A DNA stretch of 64,000 nucleotides from Marixanthomonas spongiae (GTDB lineage Bacteria; Bacteroidota; Bacteroidia; Flavobacteriales; Flavobacteriaceae): NCBI RefSeq assembly GCF_003095375.1, contig NZ_QEHR01000001.1:62001-126000 (forward strand), written 5' to 3'. Shown piece after piece: positions 1 to 8,009 of the stretch (positions are counted from its first letter, which is position 1; every line of letters starts with the position of its first letter). Both the position numbers and the translations under genes were made by a program. Below the pieces are notes generated by a model, which was given only the letters and a program-made list of their open reading frames with translations, had not been told where the DNA came from and did not search any database.

Positions 1-861
1 ATGCGAGCTCCATACGGCTACCATAGCAAAGCTCCATTTGTAGGGATCGTCCATTCCCAAGAAATCCTGAATGTACCAAGGGTCGCCAGGATCGTAATAA
101 CAGTTGTAATCAAAATCTGGTGTGGTATGGGTTGTTAAATCTTGTTCCCTCAAAGAAAAAGGGACGACCGCTCCCCATTCGGGCCCTAAAAATGGCGGTT
201 GACCACCGGGAATGGTGTTTCCGCTTTGGTCCACCCAGTTTTCTACTTTTAAGGGTTGCCAATGGTTTGGGTACTCTAAAGTTGAATTTCCTGCAAAGTC
301 AAGGTTTAGCGCTTCATTTAAAGGTTCGTAATATCGATTTTCATAATCATTGGCCTCATTGGACCCGTCCTGAAGCCCAAAAGCGATCAATTGTTCGGCT
401 ATATAGTTTCCCAAGGCGGCGGGATTTCCGTTTTTATAATTTGAAGAAATGTAATTTATATCATACCCCAATTCATTCATTACTTGGTTGATCGATTTAA
501 AAATCTCCTCTTTCCCTGGTGAATTTTGAAAGCGATGCTTCATTAATCGAAAAACAGCATAGCTCAACGCTTTTTTTGTTGCTTCAGAAGTGTTTTCAGA
601 AGTTTTAAACCCTTCAAATTCACAGGTGTAATCACCTATTGTATTTCCCAAGAAATAGGGCGCAGCCTGCTTATCGAAAACCGCCCAAACATCATACATT
701 GCAACCGAAGTATGAAACAGGTTACGTGCGTGCACCACGGGACGCGCAAAATCATTGCGAATGCCATGCAACACTTCCTCGTTCCACGTTCGGGCAATGG
801 ATTGTGAAAAACAGGTTGTCGAAACAGCGACCAATAGAAATAGAAGCACTAATTTCTTCAT
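1..861 (-). CDS. Vanadium-dependent haloperoxidase-like secreted protein (partial, 3' end cut by window)
   Basis: The reading frame is open for 287 codons from the ATG at 861 to the first base of the window, so the C-terminal part is missing. The N-terminus is a typical signal peptide (MKKLVLLFLLVAVSTTCFSQ). It is followed by ARTWNEEVLHGIRNDFARP and VHARNLFHTSVAMYDVWAVF, the N-terminal signature of the bacterial PAP2/vanadium-haloperoxidase-like family common in Bacteroidota. The histidine-containing catalytic region of that family lies further C-terminal and is not visible here, so enzymatic activity cannot be judged. It is divergent from kynU across about 125 bp. The family call is from remembered motif similarity; substrate unknown. 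Confidence 0.75.
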   Translation of the reverse strand, partial: MKKLVLLFLLVAVSTTCFSQSIARTWNEEVLHGIRNDFARPVVHARNLFHTSVAMYDVWAVFDKQAAPYFLGNTIGDYTCEFEGFKTSENTSEATKKALSYAVFRLMKHRFQNSPGKEEIFKSINQVMNELGYDINYISSNYKNGNPAALGNYIAEQLIAFGLQDGSNEANDYENRYYEPLNEALNLDFAGNSTLEYPNHWQPLKVENWVDQSGNTIPGGQPPFLGPEWGAVVPFSLREQDLTTHTTPDFDYNCYYDPGDPWYIQDFLGMDDPYKWSFAMVAVWSSH

Positions 862-955
862 AATGAATTCAAATGTACGAAACATCACACAATCAGTTCG
901 TTAAAATTATCCTACAAGCAAGTGACTTCAGTAATACGAAACCATATTAAATTGC

Positions 956-963
956 TATTTTTG
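956..963 (+). promoter_or_regulatory. -7 box of the kynU promoter
   Basis: TATTTTTG matches the Bacteroidota -7 consensus TAnnTTTG and lies 23 bases before the kynU ATG. No good -33 TTG is visible, so this is a moderate call based on position and consensus. Confidence 0.5.
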
Positions 964-986
964 TTAGCCTACGAAATTAGTTTTAT

Positions 987-2252
987 ATGAAGTATCAAAA
1001 CTCGCTTGAATTTGCCCAACAGCAAGACGCTGAAGACAATTTATCGCATTTCAGAAAAAAATTCCACATTCCTACCGACGATAGCGGCAACGAATTAATT
1101 TACCTCTGCGGAAACAGTCTTGGGCTACAACCAAAAAATACTTCAGAATACATTCAAAAAGAACTGCAGGATTGGGCAAAATTAGGGGTTGAGGGCCATA
1201 CCGAAGGGGAACACCCTTGGTTGCCCTATCACGAGTTTTTAGCCAATAGCATGGCTAAAATAGTAGGTGCCAAACCAAGCGAAGTGGTGATGATGAACAC
1301 CCTGACCACTAACTTACATTTAATGATGGTTTCGTTTTACCAACCTACCGATAAAAAATACAAAATTGTAATTGAAGCCGATGCCTTCCCTAGCGATAAA
1401 TACGCAATGGAAAGTCAATTAAAGTTTCATGGGTACGATGAAAAAGAAGGACTCATCCTCTGGAAACCTAGAGAAGGGGAAGAATTATGTCGTTTTGAAG
1501 ATTTAGAAACTATTCTGAAAGAACAAGGTGATGAAATTGCTTTACTTATGATTGGCAGCACCAATTATTACAGCGGGCAATCGTATCCGTTAAAAAAAAT
1601 CACCGATTTAGGCCATAAACACAACTGTAAAGTAGGTTTCGATTTAGCGCACGGCGCCGGGAACATTCAGCCAAATTTGCACGAAACGGGGGCTGATTTC
1701 GCCGTTTGGTGCAGTTACAAATATTTAAACAGCGGCCCTGGAAGTTTGGGCGGTTGTTTTGTGCACGAGCGTCATGCCAACAATAAAAATTTAACACGGT
1801 TTGCCGGTTGGTGGGGCCACAACAAAGAAACCCGTTTTAACATGCGGAAGGAGTTTGATGCACTACCGGGTGCCGAAGGCTGGCAATTGAGCAATCCACC
1901 CATTTTATCGATGGCGGCCATTAGAGCGTCGCTGGATGTTTTTGAAGCTGCCGGTTTTGAAAACCTGCGGAAAAAATCGGTTACATTGACCGGATTTTTA
2001 GAGTTTCTTTTAGATGAAATGAATAACGAGAGTATTTCCGTAATCACACCAAGAAACCCCGAAGAACGCGGTTGCCAACTGTCCATTCAAGTAAAAGATG
2101 CCGATAAAAGCCTACACACCAAATTAACCGAAGTTGGCGTAATCAGTGATTGGCGCGAGCCGGACGTAATCCGTATCGCCCCTGCCCCACTCTACAATAG
2201 TTTTACCGATGTGTATGGGTTTGTGGAACGGTTAAAAGAGGTTTTAAAATAA
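987..2252 (+). CDS. kynU: Kynureninase
   Basis: PLP-dependent enzyme of fold type I that cleaves kynurenine to anthranilate, or 3-hydroxykynurenine to 3-hydroxyanthranilate, releasing alanine. The 421-residue length is normal for the family. Visible motifs are LCGNSLGLQP near the N-terminus, FDLAHGAGN in the PLP-phosphate region, and WCSYKYLNSGPG, whose Lys245 is the expected Schiff-base lysine. It is followed by kmo, RidA, an aldehyde dehydrogenase and ACMSD genes, which places it in catabolic tryptophan breakdown. A TAnnTTTG box lies just upstream. Confident. Confidence 0.96.
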   Translation: MKYQNSLEFAQQQDAEDNLSHFRKKFHIPTDDSGNELIYLCGNSLGLQPKNTSEYIQKELQDWAKLGVEGHTEGEHPWLPYHEFLANSMAKIVGAKPSEVVMMNTLTTNLHLMMVSFYQPTDKKYKIVIEADAFPSDKYAMESQLKFHGYDEKEGLILWKPREGEELCRFEDLETILKEQGDEIALLMIGSTNYYSGQSYPLKKITDLGHKHNCKVGFDLAHGAGNIQPNLHETGADFAVWCSYKYLNSGPGSLGGCFVHERHANNKNLTRFAGWWGHNKETRFNMRKEFDALPGAEGWQLSNPPILSMAAIRASLDVFEAAGFENLRKKSVTLTGFLEFLLDEMNNESISVITPRNPEERGCQLSIQVKDADKSLHTKLTEVGVISDWREPDVIRIAPAPLYNSFTDVYGFVERLKEVLK

Positions 2253-2258
2253 TTAACT

Positions 2259-2290
2259 TGTCTCCTCGAGCGCAGTCGAGAGGTTAATCA
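2259..2290. repeat. Intergenic palindromic repeat, copy 1
   Basis: This 32-bp element has a core CTCGA-gcgcag-TCGAG hairpin followed by AGGT. It lies between kynU and kmo. The same 32 bp, with only two mismatches, recur at 3761-3792 after kmo. It looks like a short dispersed palindrome (REP-like) rather than a terminator, because no T-run follows. Confidence 0.7.
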
Positions 2291-2337
2291 AGAGAATATT
2301 TTTTTAAAAAGTTGACTGCATCGATTTTTGATACATT

Positions 2338-3756
2338 ATGAACAAAAAAGATAATATTTTAATAGTCGGCGCCGGCCTCTGTGGCAGTTTACTCGCTTTA
2401 CGGTTGGCACAACGCGGCCATCAAATAACTTTGGTTGAAAAGCGACCAGATTTAAGAAAAGTAACCCAAGATGCCGGACGCTCCATTAATTTAGCATTGA
2501 GTGACCGGGGATTACGGGGATTGCGGCTTGCCGGTGTTGAAGAAGCAGCTAAAAAACTGTGTATCCCTATGAACGGGCGGATGATTCACGACCGGGAAAA
2601 TAATACCTTTTTAAGCAAATACAGCGGACGCAAAAACGAATTCATCAACTCTGTTTCCCGACCTGGACTGAACATGGTGCTTTTAGATGCCGCCGAAGCC
2701 CTGCCCAATGTGAAAATAATTTTTAATCACGGTTGTGAAACAGTTGATTTACCACAAGCTTCAGCAACATTTAAAAATTACGAAACCAACGAAGAGGTTA
2801 CCCTAAGTGGTGACATTTTATTGGGAACGGACGGTGCGGGCTCTGCGGTACGGCAGAGTATGTTTATGCACAAAAAGTTCTTGTTCAGTTTTTCGCAGGA
2901 TTGGTTAACGCACGGGTATAAAGAACTGGAAATACCCGCGACCAACGACGGTGGCTATCGCACCTATAAAAACGCTCTGCATATTTGGCCACGCGGGGAA
3001 GATATGCTTATTGCGCTGCCCAATCTCGATGGAAGTTTTACGGTCACCCTATTTCTTCCGTATAAAAACAGCGATTACTGTTTCGAAAATTTGAATACAC
3101 CCGAACGCGTTACCGAATATTTCCAAAAAGAATTTCCAGATGCCTTGGCATTGATGCCCAATCTCGCCGAAGAGTTTTTCAACAATCCCACCGGACCGCT
3201 GGGTACCGTAAAGTGTTCGCCTTGGAGCACCTACGGAAAAACGCTGTTGCTGGGCGATGCCGCGCACGCCATTGTTCCGTTTTATGGACAGGGAATGAAC
3301 GCTTCGTTTGAAGATGTAGTGGTTTTTGATGAAATTTTAGATAAATACGAAGCTAAGAAGGATGAAAAAACCGATTGGGAAACCGTGTTTTCAGAATATG
3401 AAGCCAACCGAAAGAAAGACACCGATGCCATTGCCGATTTGGCGGTGGACAACTTCCACGAAATGAAAGAACACACGGCAAGTCCGTTGTTTCAGAAAAA
3501 AAGAAAACTGGAAACCGCATTTGAAGCCGAGTTTCCACAGGAATATTACAGTAAATATTCTTTGGTTACCTTTAACGAACATATTTCCTACGAAGAAGCA
3601 TTGCGAAAAGGCCGTGCACAGGACAAAGCGATTCTAAATTTAATCGACGATGGAAAATTACCCGAATCCATGCCGCTTCAAGAGAAATTAAAATTGGTGA
3701 AACGGGAAACCAAAGAAATCATGCACGACGATTCTGTTGTAAAAAATTTGAAGTAG
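2338..3756 (+). CDS. kmo: Kynurenine 3-monooxygenase
   Basis: FAD-dependent aromatic hydroxylase converting kynurenine to 3-hydroxykynurenine with NADPH and O2. The 472-residue product has the Rossmann GAGLCG motif at residues 11-16, then VEKRPDLR for the ADP-ribose pocket, and the family-specific segment RSINLALSDRGLRGL. The second FAD motif, GDAAHAIVPFYGQGMN, starts at about residue 306. The C-terminal part is hydrophilic, and no clear C-terminal membrane anchor is seen, unlike the mitochondrial enzyme. It lies 85 bp after kynU in the same direction. Confident. Confidence 0.95.
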   Translation: MNKKDNILIVGAGLCGSLLALRLAQRGHQITLVEKRPDLRKVTQDAGRSINLALSDRGLRGLRLAGVEEAAKKLCIPMNGRMIHDRENNTFLSKYSGRKNEFINSVSRPGLNMVLLDAAEALPNVKIIFNHGCETVDLPQASATFKNYETNEEVTLSGDILLGTDGAGSAVRQSMFMHKKFLFSFSQDWLTHGYKELEIPATNDGGYRTYKNALHIWPRGEDMLIALPNLDGSFTVTLFLPYKNSDYCFENLNTPERVTEYFQKEFPDALALMPNLAEEFFNNPTGPLGTVKCSPWSTYGKTLLLGDAAHAIVPFYGQGMNASFEDVVVFDEILDKYEAKKDEKTDWETVFSEYEANRKKDTDAIADLAVDNFHEMKEHTASPLFQKKRKLETAFEAEFPQEYYSKYSLVTFNEHISYEEALRKGRAQDKAILNLIDDGKLPESMPLQEKLKLVKRETKEIMHDDSVVKNLK

Positions 3757-3760
3757 AAAA

Positions 3761-3792
3761 TGTCGCCTCGAGCGCAGTCGAGAGGTCAATCA
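3761..3792. repeat. Intergenic palindromic repeat, copy 2
   Basis: Near-identical copy of the 32-bp element at 2259-2290 (core arms CTCGA/TCGAG). It starts five bases after the kmo stop codon. Confidence 0.7.
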
Positions 3793-3812
3793 AAATCTCG
3801 ATAGTTTAATAA

Positions 3813-3858
3813 GGTCTCGACTTTAGTTTATCCTGAGTGAAACCGAAGGGCTCGACCA
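3813..3858. repeat. Second palindrome-like intergenic element
   Basis: This stretch begins GTCTCGACTTTAG and ends GAAGGGCTCGACC, with TATCCTGAGTGAAACC between. The outer TCTCGA and CTCGAC parts and the 'CTGAGTG...CGAAGG' wording recur in the elements at 4363-4428 and 6788-6823, suggesting a degenerate repeat family. No coding potential is seen in the 135-bp gap before the RidA gene. Confidence 0.4.
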
Positions 3859-3891
3859 GACAAAGTAAATAATCAAATAAAAATATTTAAA

Positions 3892-4338
3892 ATGTCAAAA
3901 GAACAAAAAGATTCCCGTCTGCAAGGAAAGTTGGTAGAAGGAAAAGCAACACCGCGAGGAGCCTACCCACACGTAAAACGAGTAGGTGATTTTATATTTA
4001 TTAGCGGAACGAGTTCCAGATTGCCCGACAATACCATTGCCGGGGCCAACCAAGTGGACGAAATGGGCAGTATGCAGTTTGACATTAAAGAACAAACTAG
4101 AGCTGTTCTTGAAAATATAAAAGACTACCTCGCCACCGAAAACGCCACCTTGGACGATGTGGTCGATGTTACCTCTTTTTTGGTCAATATGAATGATTTT
4201 GCTGGCTATAATGAAGTTTATGCGCAATATTTTAATAAAGAAACGGGGCCGGCACGAACCACGGTCGCCGTACATCAATTGCCGCATCCGCATTTAATGG
4301 TGGAAATTAAGGCGATGGCCTATAAGCCAATCGACTAA
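3892..4338 (+). CDS. RidA-family protein, probable 2-aminomuconate deaminase
   Basis: YjgF/YER057c/UK114 fold protein of 148 residues. Family marks are [21 protein letters not shown], a VLENIKDYL helix, and the C-terminal [25 protein letters not shown] containing the usual Arg and Glu of the trimer-interface site. The N-terminal extension ([16 protein letters not shown]) and setting next to kynurenine genes fit the 2-aminomuconate deaminase branch, which releases ammonia from 2-aminomuconate. A generic RidA enamine deaminase is the alternative. A 7-bp inverted repeat (AATCGAC/GTCGATT, 4329-4350) overlaps its stop codon. Confidence 0.85.
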   Translation: MSKEQKDSRLQGKLVEGKATPRGAYPHVKRVGDFIFISGTSSRLPDNTIAGANQVDEMGSMQFDIKEQTRAVLENIKDYLATENATLDDVVDVTSFLVNMNDFAGYNEVYAQYFNKETGPARTTVAVHQLPHPHLMVEIKAMAYKPID

Positions 4339-4362
4339 TGTCTGTCGATTAGTAAAATTAGC

Positions 4363-4428
4363 GGTGCCTGAGTGTTCCGACGCAGGAGGAATGCGATGTA
4401 CTGAGTTTGCCGAAGTATATCGAAGGCT
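4363..4428. repeat. Degenerate intergenic repeat, element type B copy 1
   Basis: It begins GGTGCCTGAGTGTTCCGACG and ends GTATATCGAAGGC. The same start and end words flank a shorter middle at 6788-6823 after the aldehyde dehydrogenase gene. No open frame or terminator T-run is seen. Confidence 0.5.
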
Positions 4429-4449
4429 AAGCTATAAAACCAAACAATT

Positions 4450-5283
4450 ATGAATCTAATTAAAAAAACAATTCTGCCCTTTATTCTCTTAGTAGTTTCT
4501 ATAAGCTATGCGCAAACGGAGCCTATTAAAGTTTCAAAAAAACCATTTACAATAGGCGAATCGCTTACGTTTTATTCTGAAACTTTAGGAGAAGAACGGA
4601 CTCTGAACGTCTATTTACCACATAGTTTTTCCGAAGAAAAGGAATACCCGGTTATTTATTTGTTGGACGGGTCGGCCGACGAAGACTTTATCCATATTGC
4701 GGGCTTGGTTCAGTTTGGATCTTTTTCGTGGATCAATATGATTCCAGAAACCATTGTCGTTGGTGTTGCCAACGTAAGCAGAAATAGAGACTACACTTAT
4801 CCTTCCACCGATAAGGCGTACGTGAAAAAGTATCCCGAAACCGGTCATTCAGAAAAATTCATTGAATTCATCGAAAAAGAACTGCAACCCTTGGTAGAAA
4901 AGCAATATCCGGTTACTTCGGAAAAAATATTGATTGGGCAATCATTAGGCGGCTTATTGGCAACTGAAATCTTATTCAAAAAGCCAGATCTTTTTAAAAA
5001 CTACATTATTGTAAGTCCAAGCCTTTGGTACGATTATGAATCCTTATTGAAAAAAGAACCAAAACCATACGACACCGAAAAGTCAATATATGTTGCCGTC
5101 GGTGAAGAAGGATCTGTAATGAAACGTGTGGCAAAACAGCTTTATAAAAAACTGCAAAAAAATAAAAAGGGCAACACCAGTTTATACTACCATTTTTTAG
5201 AAAAACAAGATCACGGTGATGCCTTACACTTGGCTGTTTACGATGCGTTTGAAAAACTGTTTGCATCAGAGAAGAAAAAATAA
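4450..5283 (+). CDS. Secreted alpha/beta-hydrolase, IroE/esterase D-like
   Basis: A 277-residue protein with an N-terminal signal peptide (MNLIKKTILPFILLVVSISYAQ), so the mature enzyme is exported. It belongs to the putative esterase family (PF00756): YLPHSFSEEKEYPVIYLLDG is the first strand region, GQSLGG is the nucleophile elbow with the catalytic Ser, and QDHGDALHL near the C-terminus holds the likely catalytic His. It sits between the RidA and aldehyde dehydrogenase genes, 10 bp before the latter. A role as kynurenine formamidase would be attractive from context but is doubtful, because the signal peptide puts it outside the cytoplasm. Substrate unknown. Confidence 0.85.
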   Translation: MNLIKKTILPFILLVVSISYAQTEPIKVSKKPFTIGESLTFYSETLGEERTLNVYLPHSFSEEKEYPVIYLLDGSADEDFIHIAGLVQFGSFSWINMIPETIVVGVANVSRNRDYTYPSTDKAYVKKYPETGHSEKFIEFIEKELQPLVEKQYPVTSEKILIGQSLGGLLATEILFKKPDLFKNYIIVSPSLWYDYESLLKKEPKPYDTEKSIYVAVGEEGSVMKRVAKQLYKKLQKNKKGNTSLYYHFLEKQDHGDALHLAVYDAFEKLFASEKKK

Positions 5284-5292
5284 CCTACTGCT

Positions 5293-6741
5293 ATGGAGAA
5301 AATACTAAACTATATCGACGGAACATATACTGAACCACAATCCAACAACTGGCTGGATAATTACAATCCATCGAATGGGGAAGTGTATTCTCAAATAGCA
5401 AGTTCCGATGCTGATGATGTAGCGCAGGCATACCAAGCAGCTGAAAAAGCATTCCCAAAATGGAGTAACACCACTATTGACCAGCGTAGCCGCATCCTTT
5501 TAAAAATAGCCGATTTAATTGAAGAAAACTTAGTCAAATTAGCTGAAGCTGAAACCAAAGATAATGGTAAACCCTTAAGTTTAGCGTTAGCAATCGATAT
5601 TCCTAGAGCTTCTGCCAATTTCCGTTTTTTTGCACATGCCATCACGCAGTTTGCCAGTGAGGCGCACGAAAGTGTAGGATTGGACAGTATGAATTTTACC
5701 CTGCGACAGCCATTGGGTGTCGTAGGTTGCATTTCCCCTTGGAACCTTCCGCTCTATTTATTCACGTGGAAAATTGCCCCAGCCATCGCAGCGGGAAATA
5801 CGGTTGTAGCAAAACCCAGCGAAGTAACACCGATGACAGCTTATCTGTTAGGTGATATTCTAACAAAAGCCGGTTTACCGAAAGGCGTTTTAAATATTGT
5901 TCAGGGAACTGGGCCTTCTGCCGGTCAAGCTATTGTAGAGCACCCAAATATCAAAGCCATTTCGTTTACTGGCGGCACCAAAACCGGCGAACATATTGCC
6001 CGCACTGCCGCGCCGATGTTTAAGAAACTTTCATTGGAACTGGGCGGAAAAAACCCCAACCTCATCTTTGCCGATTGCGATTATGATACGATGCTGAAAA
6101 CGACCGTAAAATCCTCCTTCGCCAATCAAGGACAAATTTGCTTATGTGGAAGCCGAATTTTTGTGGAAGAATCCATCTACGAGCAATTTAAAAAAGATTT
6201 TATAGAGAAAATATCGCAATTAAAAGTGGGTGATCCGTTTGATGCTGAAACCAATCTCGGAGCTTTGGTATCGAAATCCCATCTAGAAAAAGTACAGTCC
6301 TACATTAAAATCGCTGAAGAAGAAGGTGGAAAAATCCTGTTTGGCGGAAAAACCGTTACTGTTGATAATTTAGAAAATGGGTATTACCTACAACCCACCG
6401 TTATTGAAGTATACGACGATCAATGCCGTGTAAACCAAGAAGAAATATTCGGCCCTGTGGTTACTATTATGCCGTTTAAAACCGAAGCCGAAGCTTTAAA
6501 AATGGCCAACGGTGTTCAATATGGACTTTCCGCAACACTTTGGACCAATAACTTGGATAGAACTATGCGACTATCAAAACAATTGCAAGCTGGGATTGTT
6601 TGGGTAAATACGTGGCTCAATCGAGATTTACGAACGCCTTTTGGTGGTATGAAAAACAGCGGGGTAGGCCGTGAAGGTGGTTTTGAAGCCCTTCGGTTTT
6701 TTACGGAGCCTAAGAATGTTTGTATTAAGTATGATAGTTAG
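5293..6741 (+). CDS. Aldehyde dehydrogenase, probable 2-aminomuconate 6-semialdehyde dehydrogenase
   Basis: NAD-dependent aldehyde dehydrogenase of 482 residues. The family motifs are PWNLPLYLFTWKIAPA with the catalytic Asn, FTGGTKTG, LELGGKNPN with the general-base Glu, and FANQGQICLCGSR with catalytic Cys283. The C-terminal WLNRDLRTPFGGMKNSG is typical of the hydroxymuconic/aminomuconic semialdehyde branch (human ALDH8A1, bacterial AmnC/NbaE). It would oxidise the product of the ACMS decarboxylase encoded at 8854, and its own product feeds the RidA-type deaminase. The ALDH family is certain; substrate rests on motif and context. Confidence 0.88.
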   Translation: MEKILNYIDGTYTEPQSNNWLDNYNPSNGEVYSQIASSDADDVAQAYQAAEKAFPKWSNTTIDQRSRILLKIADLIEENLVKLAEAETKDNGKPLSLALAIDIPRASANFRFFAHAITQFASEAHESVGLDSMNFTLRQPLGVVGCISPWNLPLYLFTWKIAPAIAAGNTVVAKPSEVTPMTAYLLGDILTKAGLPKGVLNIVQGTGPSAGQAIVEHPNIKAISFTGGTKTGEHIARTAAPMFKKLSLELGGKNPNLIFADCDYDTMLKTTVKSSFANQGQICLCGSRIFVEESIYEQFKKDFIEKISQLKVGDPFDAETNLGALVSKSHLEKVQSYIKIAEEEGGKILFGGKTVTVDNLENGYYLQPTVIEVYDDQCRVNQEEIFGPVVTIMPFKTEAEALKMANGVQYGLSATLWTNNLDRTMRLSKQLQAGIVWVNTWLNRDLRTPFGGMKNSGVGREGGFEALRFFTEPKNVCIKYDS

Positions 6742-6742
6742 A

Positions 6743-6775
6743 AGTGAGATTTTAGATATGAGATGTGAGACAAGA
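6743..6775. repeat. Short purine-rich degenerate direct repeats (GTGAGA-like)
   Basis: The GTGAGA word occurs twice (GTGAGATTTTAGATAT and GTGAGACAAGAGG) with TATGAGA between, directly after the aldehyde dehydrogenase stop. Possibly a decayed repeat; no function can be inferred. Confidence 0.3.
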
Positions 6776-6787
6776 GGTGATTCCTAA

Positions 6788-6823
6788 AGGTGCCTGAGTG
6801 CCTCGACGATAGAAGAGGTGTAT
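6788..6823. repeat. Degenerate intergenic repeat, element type B copy 2
   Basis: It shares the start word GGTGCCTGAGTG and the end word TATCGAAGGC with the element at 4363-4428. It sits between the convergent aldehyde dehydrogenase and lipoate ligase genes. Confidence 0.5.
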
Positions 6824-6850
6824 CGAAGGCCCAACTTCCAGCATTTAGCT

Positions 6851-7858
6851 TCATTCTTCCTCATCCGCTCCATACACCAAATTGATAAAATCCTCTTTGG
6901 GGATGGCGCCGAAATATGTTTCGATATCGACATTTTTAAGAATGTCCTCGATATCGCTTTTTTCGTAACGGGCGCCGATAAAGAGTTCCTCCAATTTTTC
7001 AACCGGCTCCCTTCCGAAGAAATCTCCAAACACCTTAAAGTTTTGAATGTGTCCTTTTTCAACAAATAGGCGCAGGTCCAGTGTTCCAGCGGGAAATCTG
7101 CGTTCACGTTGAATGTTGAATTTTGGGGAACTTCCATAATTCCATTCCCAAGTGTCATATTTTTCTTCTTTCAATTTATGGACACCTTCCCATTCCTCAT
7201 CGGTAAGCCGATAGGTTTCAAAATCGTCCCGTTCTTCATACAGACCGTTCAAAATCTTGGATCGGAAGGTTTCAATATCGATCTTTTCTTCCATAAATTC
7301 TGAAATGTTCGCCACCCGACTTCGTACCGATTTATGCCCCTTACTTTCAATTTTGCTCATTTTAACTTGTAACGAATTGGCCACTTCGCTTAAATCACTG
7401 TCCAATAATAAGGTACCGTGACTAACCATCCGCTTTCCGGTTGAAAATTGGGCGTTGCCCGATATTTTTTTATCGTTCGCCACCACATCGTTCCTTCCTT
7501 TCATTTCGGCCGGTACGCCCATACTGTTCAGTACTTTTACAACCGGTGCCGTTACTTTTTTAAAGTTGTTCAGGCTTTTGATGTCGTGATCGGTAATGAA
7601 GCTGAAATTTAAATTTCCGAAGTCATGATACACTGCTCCCCCACCTGAGACCCGCCGAACCACCTTGATATTGTGTTCTTCCACGTATTCGTGATTGATT
7701 TCTTCCAAGGTGTTTTGGTTCCGGCCAATGATGATGGACGGTTCGTTGATGTAAAACAACAGGTAATCATGGTCAAAACTGAAGTTCCTAACGATGTATT
7801 CTTCTAAAGCCAAATTAAGGTGCGGATTGGTAACCCCTTCATTTTCAATAAAAATCAT
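6851..7858 (-). CDS. lplA: Lipoate-protein ligase A
   Basis: ATP-dependent enzyme attaching free lipoate to the E2 and GcvH proteins through a lipoyl-AMP intermediate. The 335-residue length covers the catalytic BPL/LplA domain plus the C-terminal accessory domain (from about residue 250). Visible motifs are IIIGRNQNTLEEIN, the signature RRVSGGGAVYHDFGNLNFSF, and KISGNAQ with the catalytic Lys, followed by SHGTLLLDSDL. It lies opposite in direction to the flanking kynurenine genes and interrupts that gene run. The lipoate ligase family is confident; scavenging versus amidotransfer cannot be told. Confidence 0.92.
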   Translation of the reverse strand: MIFIENEGVTNPHLNLALEEYIVRNFSFDHDYLLFYINEPSIIIGRNQNTLEEINHEYVEEHNIKVVRRVSGGGAVYHDFGNLNFSFITDHDIKSLNNFKKVTAPVVKVLNSMGVPAEMKGRNDVVANDKKISGNAQFSTGKRMVSHGTLLLDSDLSEVANSLQVKMSKIESKGHKSVRSRVANISEFMEEKIDIETFRSKILNGLYEERDDFETYRLTDEEWEGVHKLKEEKYDTWEWNYGSSPKFNIQRERRFPAGTLDLRLFVEKGHIQNFKVFGDFFGREPVEKLEELFIGARYEKSDIEDILKNVDIETYFGAIPKEDFINLVYGADEEE

Positions 7859-8009
7859 AGCATTGTTTTTAACAAAATTGAACGCTCAAGTTACTTAAAA
7901 TTTATGGAATGAGACGTATTTCAGAAATAGGCTTTCTTCTTTATACTTCCCATAAAATCATAGTATATTTACAGAACAAAGGATATAAAAATTGCTCAAT
8001 CAATAACAC

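Noticed and set aside
4450-5283. Secreted hydrolase as kynurenine formamidase
   Set aside because: The signal peptide and IroE-like sequence argue against a cytoplasmic formamidase; kept only as a hypothesis.
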